A DNA stretch of 64,000 nucleotides, taken from Stictocephala bisonia (Eukaryota > Arthropoda > Insecta > Hemiptera > Membracidae). Of this stretch, positions 51,760 through 63,574 are shown piece by piece. Each line of letters opens with the position of its first letter. Position 1 is the first letter of the stretch. Under the pieces are notes generated by a model that did not search any database, was not told the origin of the DNA, and was given only the letters and a program-made list of their open reading frames with translations. The position numbers were made by a program, and so were the translations under genes. The DNA is taken from contig JAQJVL010000254.1 of assembly GCA_035578905.1 (NCBI GenBank), positions 62,001-126,000 of the forward strand, read 5' to 3'.

Positions 51760-52859
51760 ATTCCTTTATGATCAAATTTAATGGAAAATTGTTAATAGTA
51801 AGATTATTGTTGGTTAGCAATAGTAAAATACTGAATTTAATTGAAAATGTGTAATCTCTGCAATAAACACAACATTCACAAAAAAATTCACCATACACAG
51901 AAAACTCATATACAAAATATAGTATTCTAATTTATTGATAGTACTGTGTTAATAATAATACACACAGCTGGCGCAATAACTCAGAAAAAAATATCCTTTT
52001 AATATAGATCTTATTGACATACAGTATAGTTAGATGACCGCAATAGTTTATCCAATTTTAGATGTAGTATTGTCATTAAGTTCATATTCATTTAGTGCAG
52101 ATATAGGTTTAAAAATATAGATTTTTTTTCTTCATTTGTATTATTACATACAACACGGCATTAGCATTAGAACATACAAGCAAGGACATGATTTTTTTCT
52201 AAGAAAAAATGAAAACATTTAATTTCTGAGTTCATACACACTTAGCAAAGAATTTATCAGATATAATCACTCAGTACTGTTGTAAAACTAAAGATGTGAA
52301 TGTCCAGCACCCATGTCTATACATGTTGGCAACAAATCTTGCTTTGTGTGGTCTGAGTTAATACAACTTTATTGCTTAAATTACTAGTTTTGAAGTGCCG
52401 TCCAAATCTTTTCTAAATTGTTCTGCTACCAAAGCCTAGAGTACAGTGGGTAGGTGCATGATGCACTGAATCCACGATTATAGTCCTTGGTAACAGCCTG
52501 TTATTGATGGTGCTCCATTTGTACAGATACTAGCACATTTTTCCCAGTCAATGTTAAACTTAAGTATTATGTTTGGTTTGAAAAATGTATGTAAAAAATG
52601 TATTCTTGTACAAAACGGTTTACCGTTAAAATAAATAAATAATAATAATGAACTATGTTACAATTTGGTGAGTGGCAGCTAGTGATAGTAAAACTTTCAG
52701 GAACTTTAGTCATTACAAATGCTTTGTAATGTGTCTAACTTATAGAGCTCATGCCCTTCATGGAAGTTATCTACTGGCTCCTGAATTATATAAAAAGAGT
52801 TCATTTATAAGAAATTTTGTATCCTATGTAAGAATAACCTGGTGATTTGGATTTGATCC
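51760..52859. other. No gene recognised
   Basis: AT-rich, without coding or repeat family assignment. Confidence 0.3.
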
Positions 52860-52863
52860 TTAA

Positions 52864-53272
52864 GAGACTGCAAAGGCTGTTGGCCATGTTGGTTTTAAAC
52901 CCATAAGAATAATGTTATTTTTGAACCAGACATACGATCGTGCATATCCAAACTAAACAGTTATTTTCAAACAGATTTTTTCCAAACAAATTGCATTTGA
53001 ACAAGAATGAAATTGAGTGTTGGAATTGCTTTCTGAATTCCTAATTAGTTTTATAAATAAAAATATTTAGTTTGAAGGCTTTATTTTCACCTGTTTTTCA
53101 AAACTAGGCATATGTATTTAATATATCAAAAGCAAACCCAATGCGCGATACGAAAATGCTTAAAATGACACCTTATACACAACTTTTAGTTAGTAAATTA
53201 CAAAAAAATATGGATTCGCAAATAGCATTGTTTGGGATTAAAACCAACATGGCCGACAGCCTCTGCAGACTC
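52864..53272. mobile_element. 409-bp TTAA-flanked MITE, copy A
   Basis: TTAA at 52860-52863 and 53273-53276. Inverted ends of about 40 bp: GAGACTGCAAAGGCTGT... and the complement GAGTCTGCAGAGGCTGT..., both continuing into GGCCATGTTGGTTTTAA. Non-coding. TTAA fits piggyBac or Kolobok. The long TIR favours a group different from the short-TIR elements nearby. Confidence 0.8.
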
Positions 53273-53387
53273 TTAACTCGTCATCGGTCTTGTGGTGAGA
53301 AAAAAATCTCTCTAAAATAGTTGTTACATTGGAAACCTTTTTAATTGTCAACACATAACATTGACCTTCCAGGAATGCTTTGTTTAA

Positions 53388-54010
53388 CCCTTTCATGTGC
53401 TTTGTGCACATTCTTGTGAACAATAGTGGTGGGGGGCAATGTGGGATGGAGTTAGTGCACCCACATGTTTGGCCAGTTTGACATTTTCTCTATACGCGAC
53501 CGTTTGTGTCTCAGTAGTGGAGAGAAGTTTTCTCCATACACGACTAGATTTGTTTTTTATTTTGCGTTTTTTATAAAATTTTTAATTTTGTTTGTACATT
53601 TTGTTATGTGTTTTTAGTAGTATTTTAAGCTGTATAGTTTCAATTTGTATACAAATAGTTTTTTTTTTAAATAATTTGCTGTGACCAAAAAATCAGATGA
53701 TACTCTTGTATTTCATAAATTTAATAAATAATCTCTTCTTATATATATTTGCTTTTATTATCCTTTGTATTTAAAAAATGTATATGAATTTAATAATTAG
53801 AATAGTGAACATAACTACAAAATTTATGAAATAATTATAGCAAAACTATTTATTTTAAATAATTTTCTGTAGTTTTTAAAGAGATAAAAGGCATAAAAAG
53901 TTACTTTATACTGTCTTAAAGTGTATCATATAACCTTAAAAATAAAACCAGTACAATTTTCTCTATGTGCAACCAAATTCATTCCATCCAACTACGCGAC
54001 CGATGACGGG
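53388..54010. mobile_element. 623-bp TTAA-flanked piggyBac-type MITE
   Basis: TTAA at 53384-53387 and 54011-54014. Ends CCCTTTCATGTGC and, on the complement, CCCGTCATCGGTCGC. Internal ACGCGACCG words occur near both ends. No coding sequence. Confidence 0.65.
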
Positions 54011-54014
54011 TTAA

Positions 54015-54455
54015 GTAACCTAACTGTTTTAATTTAATCAGGGGTGTACTCAATTTATTTCTTAAATCTCATAATGATGGAGAAAACATTAAAAATAAGA
54101 TAAAATAAATACATAGGTTTTTGGTAAGATTGATTCATTTATGGTGCATCCACATTAATTAGACTTATCTTCTGAAAATTAAAAAGTATGTATAATATAT
54201 TCTATTATATTCTTTTCTATGTTATATAGCGTATGGTTTCTGTCAGCTACCATTAATAATTTTTATAAAAGAAGCAGTAATAAACCTGAAGCGAGATCCA
54301 AAAGTCATGTTATTTGTTGATAGAAATAATAATATACCATTCAGTATAATAGAATAAAGCTACCATTCAGTAATTCTTTTTTCTTTTCTTTTTTTTTCTT
54401 TAAGCTGTAATATATACTTGGATTAAGATCCAAAAGTTATGCAATATATAATATA
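54015..54455. other. No gene recognised
   Basis: AT-rich. Contains TATGGTTTCTGTCAGCTACC (54232-54251), close to a string at about 25.39-25.42 kb. Confidence 0.35.
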
Positions 54456-54458
54456 AAA

Positions 54459-54680
54459 CAGTACAAGTAAACGTCACACAACACAAATTTATTACAATAT
54501 AAGCACAAAATGCACAAATATACTACATACTACTATCCCTCTGGTCTGAGGAAGGTGAGCGTGGTTCACCGAAATCGATCACCATAATATTTGTGCATTT
54601 TGTGCTTGTATTGTAGTATATTTGTGCATTTTGTGCTTATATTGTAATAAATTTGTGTTGTGTGACGTTTACTTGTACTG
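54459..54680. repeat. Perfect 69-bp inverted repeat with hammerhead-like spacer
   Basis: Arms 54459-54527 and 54612-54680 are exact complements by eye, beginning CAGTACAAGTAAACGTCACA on the left. The 84-nt spacer holds CTGAGGA (54546-54552), a GGTGA/TCACC hairpin, GAAA and the palindrome ATCGAT on the plus strand, plus an extra partial arm copy (TTTGTGCATTTTGTGCTTGT). It is the best preserved of three such loci in the window. Confidence 0.85.
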
Positions 54681-54711
54681 TATATATACCAACACGTATT
54701 ATGCTAATTAA

Positions 54712-55690
54712 AAAACTATTTATAATATAAAATAAAAGTGACCTTCTGTCACAGAGCTAAATCCAATTCATCAAGCCATTTAAGACCTGCCTCACTGATT
54801 CTATTTATGCTAGCTAATCCCTCCGTAAAAGAGCTCATGGGACATTCTGTAACTATTTTTTGGATAGACTGTCCGTAATCACATCACTGATCTAGGGTCA
54901 ATTCCCATTTGTATTTCTAGTAGTTACATCTGACCATGCCAGTTCGGAAGCTATTCAACATTGTCCATTATCTACGAGGGAGGTTCATCCCACCTACAGG
55001 TATTGATGGATTGATAATAAGGAGCTTATTTCCGTACATCAAAACTATTCAATTCTATTGCCCAGCAAGTATTGGATGAGAAATTTGAACTGCTCAACTG
55101 GAAAGCAGTATGTAGAGGTGGGTTTCGAGATTTTAAGCAACTATCTGATGTGGGATATCCTGTGTAATGGGGAGTAGCGAGGCATTCAAGATCTCATTGA
55201 ATTCTTTAAGTAGTACCTTCTGATGTCTTACCTCTGGAGGATCTATATTGCAAAGCACCGGAAGCCAAGGAAGTGTAGTTGCCATGAGAGTGCCACTAAT
55301 AGTTCTCATGAGCCTATTAAGTTGGACATCAATTGCTTTAGTGTGTACACTATTTAGCATTACGAGAGTGCTGTATTCAGCAGCTGAATAGTCCAGTGAC
55401 AAAGCAGTAGTACGCAGGACATATTTGTTGGCTCCTCAAGTTGTTTAAGCAATATGATGTCATATATTTGCCCTAGTTTTAATATTAGCTGCTGTTTTAA
55501 GAAGTTGGCTTTTAAACATCAGCGATCCATCTAACGTTACTCCTAGATGCTGTGGATGATCATTGTGGTGGAGTTTTATACCATTTAGAAAGATGTTCAA
55601 TTTTCTATAAGCTAGTGGGTTACTTATGTGGAAACAGGTGACTTGAGTTTTTGCCCTGGCAAAGAAATTAATGAGATAAGTGTTTAAGAT
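54712..55690 (-). mobile_element. LINE RT C-terminal fragment, longer copy of the 25.5 kb family
   Basis: Minus strand: HPQHLGVTLDGSLMFKSQLL, then an 89-codon open frame (55402-55133) with DYSAAEYSTLVMLNSVHTKA and TTLPWLPVLCNIDPPEVRHQ. After further degradation the C terminus reads CDYGQSIQKIVTECPM and AGLKWLDELDLAL, with the stop near 54751. The 3' end is AT-rich at about 54712-54745. Frameshifted and 5'-truncated. Confidence 0.8.
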
Positions 55691-56027
55691 CGTTTACTTG
55701 CAGATTGCTACCATTCTTATGTAAATAGTCAATATTTGTCATAAATGTAAATTGTTACATTACACATCACCGAGTGTTTTACATTAGTACAAAGGTCATA
55801 CATTTGATTTTCCTTAATTTAGTATTGTTGTATTTAGTTCAGTTCTCCTAAAAATATGTGTTTTTTGTAATTTTATGAACATAATCTTACAATAAAAATT
55901 ATTTTTTCTGCATTAGGTTTTTAAATTATATAAAAACTATGAATAACAATTCAGTTCAACACGATTCTTGTGTTTTAAATATGGAATCTAAATGAACAAA
56001 ATAAAAATAAGCCAGTACATATATAAG

Positions 56028-56366
56028 GTGTCATTTTAAACATTATCATATTGCACATTTGGTTTGCTTTTAATATTTTGAATACATATGCTTAGTTTTG
56101 AAAAATAGGTCAAAATAAAAACTTCAAACTAAATATTTTTTATTTTTATATTTGTTCTATAAAAATAATTAGGAATTGGAAAAGTTATTCCACCGTGCAA
56201 TTTCAATCTTGATCAAATACAACTTGTTTGGAAAAAATCTGTTTAAAAATAACTGTTTCATTTGGATATGCGTGATTGTATGTTCGGTTAAAAAATAATA
56301 TTGTTCTTATGGGATTAAAACCAACATAGCCGACATTCTCTGACAGCCTCTGCAGACTCTAAAGGG
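56028..56366 (-). mobile_element. MITE copy B, inverted relative to copy A, one end lost
   Basis: The reverse complement of the 52864-53175 part of copy A: shares ATAAGGTGTCATTTTAA, GGAATTGG and TTATGGGATTAAAACCAACA, and ends CTGCAGACTC. The opposite terminal repeat is missing. Confidence 0.75.
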
Positions 56367-56651
56367 GGTATGACTTTTTACACATTTTTTCTTATAGTTT
56401 AAGAAAATGTTAATCATTCCATACATATTCCTTTGATCATAGAACATGTGCTACTTGTTGGTAGAAATGACAAACAAATAAAATATTACACATTTTCATT
56501 CAACGTATGTACAAATAATTGTATTGTTTTTATTTGTATTGTAATAAAATTTTATTTTGTGACATTTTACTTGTTTATGTTTTTGAAACAAGTTGTCATA
56601 AACCTTATAAATGAAATTATTATATGACTGTAAACATAGTTATTAGGTAAG

Positions 56652-56659
56652 TATATAAG
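56652..56659 (+). promoter_or_regulatory. Possible TATA box of secreted gene 1
   Basis: TATATAAG lies 111 bp before the chosen ATG. The spacing would leave an 80-base 5' UTR. Confidence 0.3.
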
Positions 56660-56769
56660 TTTACTAATAAATTGGATAGTGTAATATAGTGTGACACCAA
56701 TTTGATGAGTTGATGAGGGACGCGAGATTATCTCATAGATAATCTGGAGCAAGTTGTTTGTCTGTCTTC

Positions 56770-57213
56770 ATGATGAAAGGTGGACTTCAGCTGCTCTTGT
56801 GTTGTGTGGCTACAGTGTACACCTTCATTCCCACCTCTGTGTACCTCCAGGCGATCGATCGCATCATACAGAAGCTGCTGGACAACCTGGACTCCAGTGT
56901 TCGTGATTACAACACTTTGTGTGAGAACATCGAGGTGTATAATGAACATGCTACATCATTCTTGGATAAACTGAAGATCAAAGACCCGCAGTTTAGACAA
57001 ATCGCTATAGAGCACTGTCGAGTGGGTAAACCAGAGTTTCCTGATGTCCTCAACATCCATGCTTTCCAGCTGAACCTGGGCTGGAATGACACTCAAGCCG
57101 CCAACATGTTCCAGCTGGTCAATACAAGCAGACATCTGTGGATGGCGTTTGACGAGGTGTGTCAGAACGAGGGTTATACTAGATACCTCGATAAATTCTC
57201 GGATATGTTTTGA
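56770..57213 (+). CDS. Small secreted protein, tandem pair member 1
   Basis: Intronless, 147 codons. The first in-frame ATG is 56770 (MMKGGLQLL). 12 bases upstream the frame is open but starts with TTG. The N terminus MMKGGLQLLLCCVATVYTF is a clear signal peptide, so the protein is probably secreted. The mature part is about 125 residues with no membrane span. It shares with member 2 a scaffold: (Y)xLCxxIExYN, FRxxAIxHCxxGKPxFP, WNDT, NTS/T and YxRYLDxF. Three Cys are common to both. Sequons at WNDT and NTSR suggest glycosylation. ATTAAA at 57313 may be its poly(A) signal. I recognise no family; a salivary, venom, reproductive or immune secreted factor is possible but unproven. Composition is markedly less AT-rich than the flanks, supporting a real gene. 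Confidence 0.85.
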   Translation: MMKGGLQLLLCCVATVYTFIPTSVYLQAIDRIIQKLLDNLDSSVRDYNTLCENIEVYNEHATSFLDKLKIKDPQFRQIAIEHCRVGKPEFPDVLNIHAFQLNLGWNDTQAANMFQLVNTSRHLWMAFDEVCQNEGYTRYLDKFSDMF

Positions 57214-57418
57214 GTGATTTAACTCCGTGTTTAACAGTCTGACGTTTCATCATTTCTGCAAGCGTTAGAGTTATTTTAAAGTGGATTCCTCTAAATAATT
57301 CATGTTGTTTATATTAAATCATTACTTGCAAAAATCAAATCATGGTAGATAAAATAATTATATTACGTATACAAATTTTCTAAAAATAGTAAACACAAAT
57401 TAATATCTCTGTTTCAAT

Positions 57419-57426
57419 TATATAAT
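57419..57426 (+). promoter_or_regulatory. Possible TATA box of secreted gene 2
   Basis: TATATAAT lies 39 bp before the ATG, with TATCAGA (an Inr-like context) immediately before the ATG. If real, the 5' UTR would be almost absent; otherwise transcription starts elsewhere. Confidence 0.3.
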
Positions 57427-57464
57427 AGTGTAGTCCCGATAAATACACTTTAGACCACTATCAG

Positions 57465-57929
57465 ATGCATTTAAAACTGATTCTATTCGCTCTTCCTGTA
57501 CTCTTTGGTTATGCTGTTCATTCAGTTAAAACATCCACATACGTCCGTGCTCTGGATAAAGTGATTTGCGAGTTTCTAGGCAAATTAAAGCCCGAATTTT
57601 ATAGTAAATTGTGCCACTATATAGAACTTTACAACAACTTTACATGGGAATTTGTGGAGAAACTGAGAGATAAAGAATTAGAATTTAGAAGAATGGCTAT
57701 TGTGCATTGTGACTGGGGGAAGCCCCAGTTTCCAAAGTACCACGACAGACTATGGTATGAAGTGTGGATGGAATGGAACGACACTGACCTGGATCAACTG
57801 GATGTCCTCATGAACACGACCTTGTCTTACTGGAGTGAGTACGAACGGCTCTGCAAGCACAGCAACTACTCCAGGTACCTCGATAGGTTCAGAGATTACT
57901 CAAACAGTTCTGAGATATTCATTGACTGA
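57465..57929 (+). CDS. Small secreted protein, tandem pair member 2
   Basis: Intronless, 154 codons from ATG 57465. Signal peptide MHLKLILFALPVLFGYAVHS. The mature part aligns along its whole length with member 1, roughly one third identical by eye: YVRALDKVI, KLCHYIELYN, FRRMAIVHCDWGKPQFP, EWNDTD, NYSRYLDRF. There are four Cys, three shared and one extra (VICEFL). Five N-glycosylation sequons (NNFT, NDT, NTT, NYS, NSS), more than member 1. It has a longer acidic-neutral C-terminal tail. The stop is followed by AATAAA at 57998-58003. It lies 252 bp from member 1 on the same strand, so a local duplication is the likely origin. Divergence at most positions with conserved Cys and sequons points to an old or fast-evolving pair. 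Confidence 0.87.
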   Translation: MHLKLILFALPVLFGYAVHSVKTSTYVRALDKVICEFLGKLKPEFYSKLCHYIELYNNFTWEFVEKLRDKELEFRRMAIVHCDWGKPQFPKYHDRLWYEVWMEWNDTDLDQLDVLMNTTLSYWSEYERLCKHSNYSRYLDRFRDYSNSSEIFID

Positions 57930-57997
57930 GAGTTGTATCGTTACTCCTCTATACTGAAAGGTATATCATGACATTAATATACTTAAGTGTAACTATA

Positions 57998-58003
57998 AAT
58001 AAA
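57998..58003 (+). terminator. Poly(A) signal of secreted gene 2
   Basis: AATAAA lies 69 bp after the stop codon. Confidence 0.5.
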
Positions 58004-59387
58004 TAACATTAACATGTGTTTTATCATTTAAAAACATCATCTACTTCTAATTTCAAAAAAAATTTGAGGGCAAGGTTCGTCTAAGAAGACTTGAAATACT
58101 CAGAAACTTAAATCTGTTATAGAACGTACATCTAATCATTAAGCTTCGTGACTGTGTGGATTAGACTGTTTACCGGACTAGTTCGGTTTTTAATTAGATT
58201 AATCACAATCAAATAAATGTCACCATCGTCCAGTTTACAATGTTGCTTTTCTTAATCAGGGTGAATCTATTGTAATTGCGACAGAAGGCTCATTTTTATA
58301 TTTTCTTATCAATGTAAAAACACAGGAAAACAAATAGCTCGAATGGAATGCTCAGACCACTGCTAGCCATATGATATCAAGTTTGGGGGAAGGGGTGTCC
58401 AACTCATTCCTGTATGTCATGTGATGAGTAGACCGGCCACAGGTATATGTGAAATTGTACTGTGAATGTGGCCATATTTAATATTATATGTTCAAATTGA
58501 GAATTACACGTTTAAAAAACAATCAATAACTAAATATTTAATACAAGTTTCTTAGATAATGTTTGCTAACTAATATGCGATTTTGCTCCGTGGAGTCACA
58601 ATGGAACAAAAGAGAACGTCGACGTTTTTAATAGACGTTTAATAATAGCCTACGACAGACGACATGTGAAATAACAATTTGAGATGTCTATTTGCTGACA
58701 TGAAGGAAAAAGGTAATGGGGACTATATACACCTGACACTTACTGACAGAAAGCCTTTAATGTCCCACCATCAGGTAGAGAGGGAAGTGGAAAACAGTGT
58801 CGATGTGTTTCTGCGATACCTTACACTTAACGCCTTACATAACATCGTCGCTGGCGTGTAACAATACATTACTTATGGGCACGCAATGAAGTATAAAATG
58901 TTTTTAGCATTCTGTTTTTGGTTTACACTTGCACCAAATATAAACTAGCATAATATTTATTTACAGTAATAGTGCGTTGTTACAGTAGTTGTCTCAAAGT
59001 TTGAGACTCAAACTAATTGTGTCAATAGTTCAGCAACAGTACAGCCAACTTTCTTTCTTGCCGGCGTTACAGTTGTATGGATATGAAAAACGGGCTTAAT
59101 CAATTCAAGAAACTGCTAGTTATAACAGATTTGTTAGTTTAAAGAATCATTAATGACTTTTTAAATCCTTAAGGTGATCAATTCCATGTGAATAACTCTA
59201 AAGTCAAATACAAAACCGAGCAAAGAATTTAGTTTCGTAAATATCGAGAAAAGTGGTATGAAGAGTAGAATAGTTATTATCGATACAACTGGATACACAG
59301 GCCGATATCTAGATTATCTTAATTAGTTCTTGAAGGTAATATTCATTGATCATTGACCAGTTGCAAGAATATCAAAACTACTAATTA
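58004..59387. other. No gene recognised
   Basis: AT-rich sequence between the secreted genes and the minisatellite. A short open stretch at about 58679-58861 lacks any supporting feature. Confidence 0.35.
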
Positions 59388-62300
59388 GATGATGTAACTA
59401 AATTACCAGTTATTGGTATTTCACTATACAACCAAATAGACGATGTCACCACATTACCAGTAATTGGTATCACCAGACTGCAAAATAGATGATGTCACAA
59501 AATTACATGTCAGTGGTGTCACCAGACAACCAAATAGACGATGTCATCAAATTACCAGTTAGTGGTATCACCAGACAACCAAATAGGCGATGTCAATAAA
59601 TTACCAGTTAGTGGTGTCACCAGACAACCAAATAGGCTATGTCAATAAATTACCAGTTAGTGGTGTCACCAGACAACCAAATAGGCGATGTCAATAAATT
59701 ACCAGTTAGTGGTGTCACCAGACAAACAAATAGACGATGTCATCAAATTACCAGTTAGTGGTGTCACCAGACAAACAAATAGACGATGTCAATAAATTAC
59801 CAGTTAGTGGTGTCACCAGACAACCAAATAGGCTATGTCAATAAATTACCAGTTAGTGGTGTCACCAGACAACCAAATAGGCGATGTCAATAAATTACCA
59901 GTTAGTGGTGTCACCAGACAAACAAATAGACGATGTCATCAAATTACCAGTTAGTGGTGTCACCAGACAACCAAATAGGCGATGTCAATAAATTACCAGT
60001 TAGTGGTGTCACCAGACAAACAAATAGACGATGTCATCAAATTACCAGTTAGTGGTGTCACCAGACAACCAAATAGGCGATGTCAATAAATTACCAGTTA
60101 GTGGTGTCACCAGACAACCAAATAGGCGATGTCAATAAATTACCAGTTAGTGGTGTCACCACCAGACAAACAAATAGACGACTAACTATTTGTCACCGGA
60201 AACTGTAGATTCTAGTTATGACACCGGCCGCTTAAGCCTAAGTTCTAAGAAAAATAGACGATGTCATCAAATTACCAGTTAGTGGTGTCACCAGGCCACC
60301 AATTAGACGATGCTAACAAATTAACCGTTAGTAGTGTCACCAGACAACCAAATAAACAATGTCACCAAATCACCACTTAGTGGTGGCACCAGACCGCCAA
60401 TTAGACGATGCAACAAACTAACAGTTAGTGGTATCACCAGACAACCAAATAGACAATGTCATTAAATTACCAGTTAGTGGTGTCACCAGACAACCTAATA
60501 GACGATGTCACCAAATTACCAGTTAGTGGTATCACAAGACAACCAAACAGATGATGTCGTTAAATTACCAGTTAGTGGTATCACCAGACAACCAAAACGA
60601 TGCCACCAAATCACCAGTCAGTGGTATAACCAAAAAACCAAATAGACGATGTCACCAAATTACCAGTTAGTGGTGTCACCAGACAACCAAATAGACTATG
60701 TCATCAAATTACCAGTTAGTGGTATCACCAGACAACCAAATAGGCGATGTCAATAAATTACCAGTTAGTGGTGTCACCAGACAACCAAATAGGCGATGTC
60801 AATAAATTACCAGTTAGTGGTGTCACCAGACAACCAAATAGGCGATGTCAATAAATTACCAGTTAGTGGTGTCACCAGACAAACAAATAGACGATGTCAT
60901 CAAATTACCAGTTAGTGGTGTCACCAGACAACCAAATAGGCGATGTCAATAAATTACCAGTTAGTGGTGTCACCAGACAACCAAATAGGCGATATCAATA
61001 AATTACCAGTTAGTGGTGTCACCAGACAAACAAATAGACGACTAACTGTTTGTCACCGGAAACTGTAGATTCTAGTTATGACACCGGCCGCTTAAGCCTA
61101 AGTTCTAAGAAAAATAGACGATGTCATCAAATTACCAGTTAGTGGTGTCACCAGGCCACCAATTAGACGATGCTAACAAATTAACCGTTAGTAGTGTCAC
61201 CAGACAACCAAATAAACGATGTCACCAAATCACCACTTAGTGGTGGTACCAGACCGCCAATTAGACGATGCAACAAACTAACAGTTAGTGGTATCACCAG
61301 ACAACCAAATAGACAATGTCATTAAATTACCAGTTAGTGGTGTCACCAGACAACCTAATAGACGATGTCACCAAATTACCAGTTAGTGGTATCACAAGAC
61401 AACCAAACAGATGATGTCGTTAAATTACCAGTTAGTGGTATCACCAGACAACCAAAACGATGCCACCAAATCACCAGTCAGTGGTATAACCAGAAAACCA
61501 AATAGACGATGTCACCAAATTACCAGTTAGTGGTGTCACCAGACAACCAAATAGACGATGTCATTAAATTACCAGTTAGTAGTGTCACCAGACAACCTAA
61601 TAGTCGATGTCACCAAATTACCAGTTAGTAGTAGGCCCCTATCACCAGACAACCAAATAGGCGATGTCATCAAATTACCAGTTAGTGGTGTCACCAGACA
61701 AACAAATAGATGATGTCACCAAATTACCAGCTAGTGGTGTCACTAGACAACCAAATAGATGATGTCACCAAATTACCAGCTAGTGGTGTCACCAGACAAC
61801 CAAATAGATGATGTCACCAAATTACCAGCTAGTGGTGTCACCAGACAACCAAATAGATGATGTCATTAAATTACCAGTTAGTGGTATCACCAGACATCCA
61901 AAACGATACCACCAAATCACCAGTCAGTGGTATAACCAGAAAACCAAATAGACGATGTCACCAAATTACCAGTTAGTGGTGTCACCAGACCGCCAATTAG
62001 ACGATGCCAACAAATTAACAGTTAGTGGTATCACCAGACAACCAAATAGACGATGTCATTAAATTATCAGTTAGTAGTGTCACCAGACCGCCAATTAGAC
62101 GATGTCACCAAATTACCAGTTAGTATTAGGCCCCTATCACCAGACAACCAAATAGGCGATGTCATCAAATTACCAGTTAGTAGTATCACCAGACAACCAA
62201 ATAGGCGATGTCATCAAATTACCAGTTAGTGGTATAACCAGAAAACCAAATAGACGATGTCACCAAATTACCAGTTAGTAGTATCACCAGACAACCAAAT

Positions 62301-62782
62301 AAACGATGTCATTAAATTACCAGTTAGTGGTATAACCAGAAAACCAAATAGACGATTTCACCAAATTACCACTTAGTAGTATCACCAGACAACCAAATAG
62401 GCGATGTCACCAAATTACCAGTTAGTAGTATCACCAAACAACCAAATAGGCGATGTCATCAAATTACCAGTTAGTAGTATCACCAGACAACCAAATAGGC
62501 GATGTCACCAAATTACCAGTTAGTAGTATCACCAGACAACCAAATAGGCGATGTCATCAAATTACCAGTTTGTGGTATAACCAAATAGATGATGTCACCA
62601 AATTACCAGCTGGAGGTGTCACCAGACAACCAAATAGATGATGTCACCAAATTACCAGCTAGTGGTGTCACCAGACAACCAAATAGATGATGTCACCAAA
62701 TTACCAGCTAGTGGTGTCACTAGACCGCCAATTAGACGATGCTAACAAATTAACCGTTAGTAGCGTCATTAGACTGCCAATA
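59388..62782 (+). repeat. 49-bp minisatellite array, about 69 units, with higher-order repeat
   Basis: The unit reads roughly ATTACCAGTTAGTGGTGTCA then CCAGACAACCAAATAGGCGA then TGTCAATAA (49 bp). Units vary in blocks (GGCGATGTCAATAA, GACGATGTCATCAA, GATGATGTCACCAA types). An 860-bp higher-order repeat is visible: a unique insert GTTATGACACCGGCCGCTTA occurs at about 60217 and 61077, and the following ~500 bp match in unit order. Each unit centres on the imperfect palindrome TGGTGTCACCA. 49 is not a multiple of three, and frames are interrupted, so it is not coding. Confidence 0.97.
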
Positions 62783-63550
62783 TATATCTGTCTTTGTCGC
62801 ACCGTCCATTCACTACTCCGAACTACAGTTGAAATTACGTCGCTACAGTGGGCGATTATTACCAAACTACTTATGGTAGATATAATCAATTTAAAAAATG
62901 TTAGTTTTTGCTACCAAAACCTTTTAGCTATAGTGTCTAGATTACCAGAGTGTGGTATAATGTTTTTATTATTGTTTCATTTGACATTACTTGACAATTT
63001 GACATGGAGTTGAATATTGACAATATTAGTGTCACTGAAACAAATTTTGTATTAAAAACATTTGAAATGATAATTAATATGTTGGTTGATTGAATTTGAC
63101 AGTTTATATGATGAATACCGTTTATATGACGGTTTATATGCTTAGTCAGTGCATTTCAGTAACAGTGACAGCTGTTATAAAATAAACCTAACAGTAATAA
63201 AAGTGAAACGAGGTTTATTGAAAACTCCAAATAAGAAATATATGTACTAGTAGTCTACAGCGTCAATATAACTACTCCAAGGTACATTTCATCATCGTCA
63301 GACTCGGTGACCCACAATACATCGCCGAGACTTGAGTATAGGTTCCAAGAGTATTAATGTGGCTGTCGAAAACTAACTAACTTAACACACCGACTCATCA
63401 TGAATATATTCGGAATTACTGTTTTTAGTTTTAGCCAGTAACCTATAAAACACATATGCTCTTTGTAGGTCATCATATTTGCTGATATCATATTTTATAG
63501 ACATCTTTCCTTTAACAATTAAACTTATAGTGAAATGTAATGAGCTCTAT
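62783..63550. other. No gene recognised
   Basis: AT-rich sequence between the two minisatellites. Contains a short duplication of GTTTATATGA(C/T) (63100-63140). Confidence 0.35.
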
Positions 63551-63574
63551 CAGTATTATTTGTCATACTACCGT

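Noticed and set aside
58679..58861. 60-codon open stretch near the secreted genes
   Set aside because: It lacks an ATG at its start, a signal peptide and any similarity to the secreted pair.
59388..62782. Regular repeats that might suggest a CRISPR array
   Set aside because: There are no unique spacers: whole 49-bp units repeat back to back, and the DNA is eukaryotic. It is a minisatellite.
62453..63013. Open reading frames across the minisatellite
   Set aside because: A 49-bp unit shifts frame every copy, and the open runs simply follow the repeat. No start context or family support.
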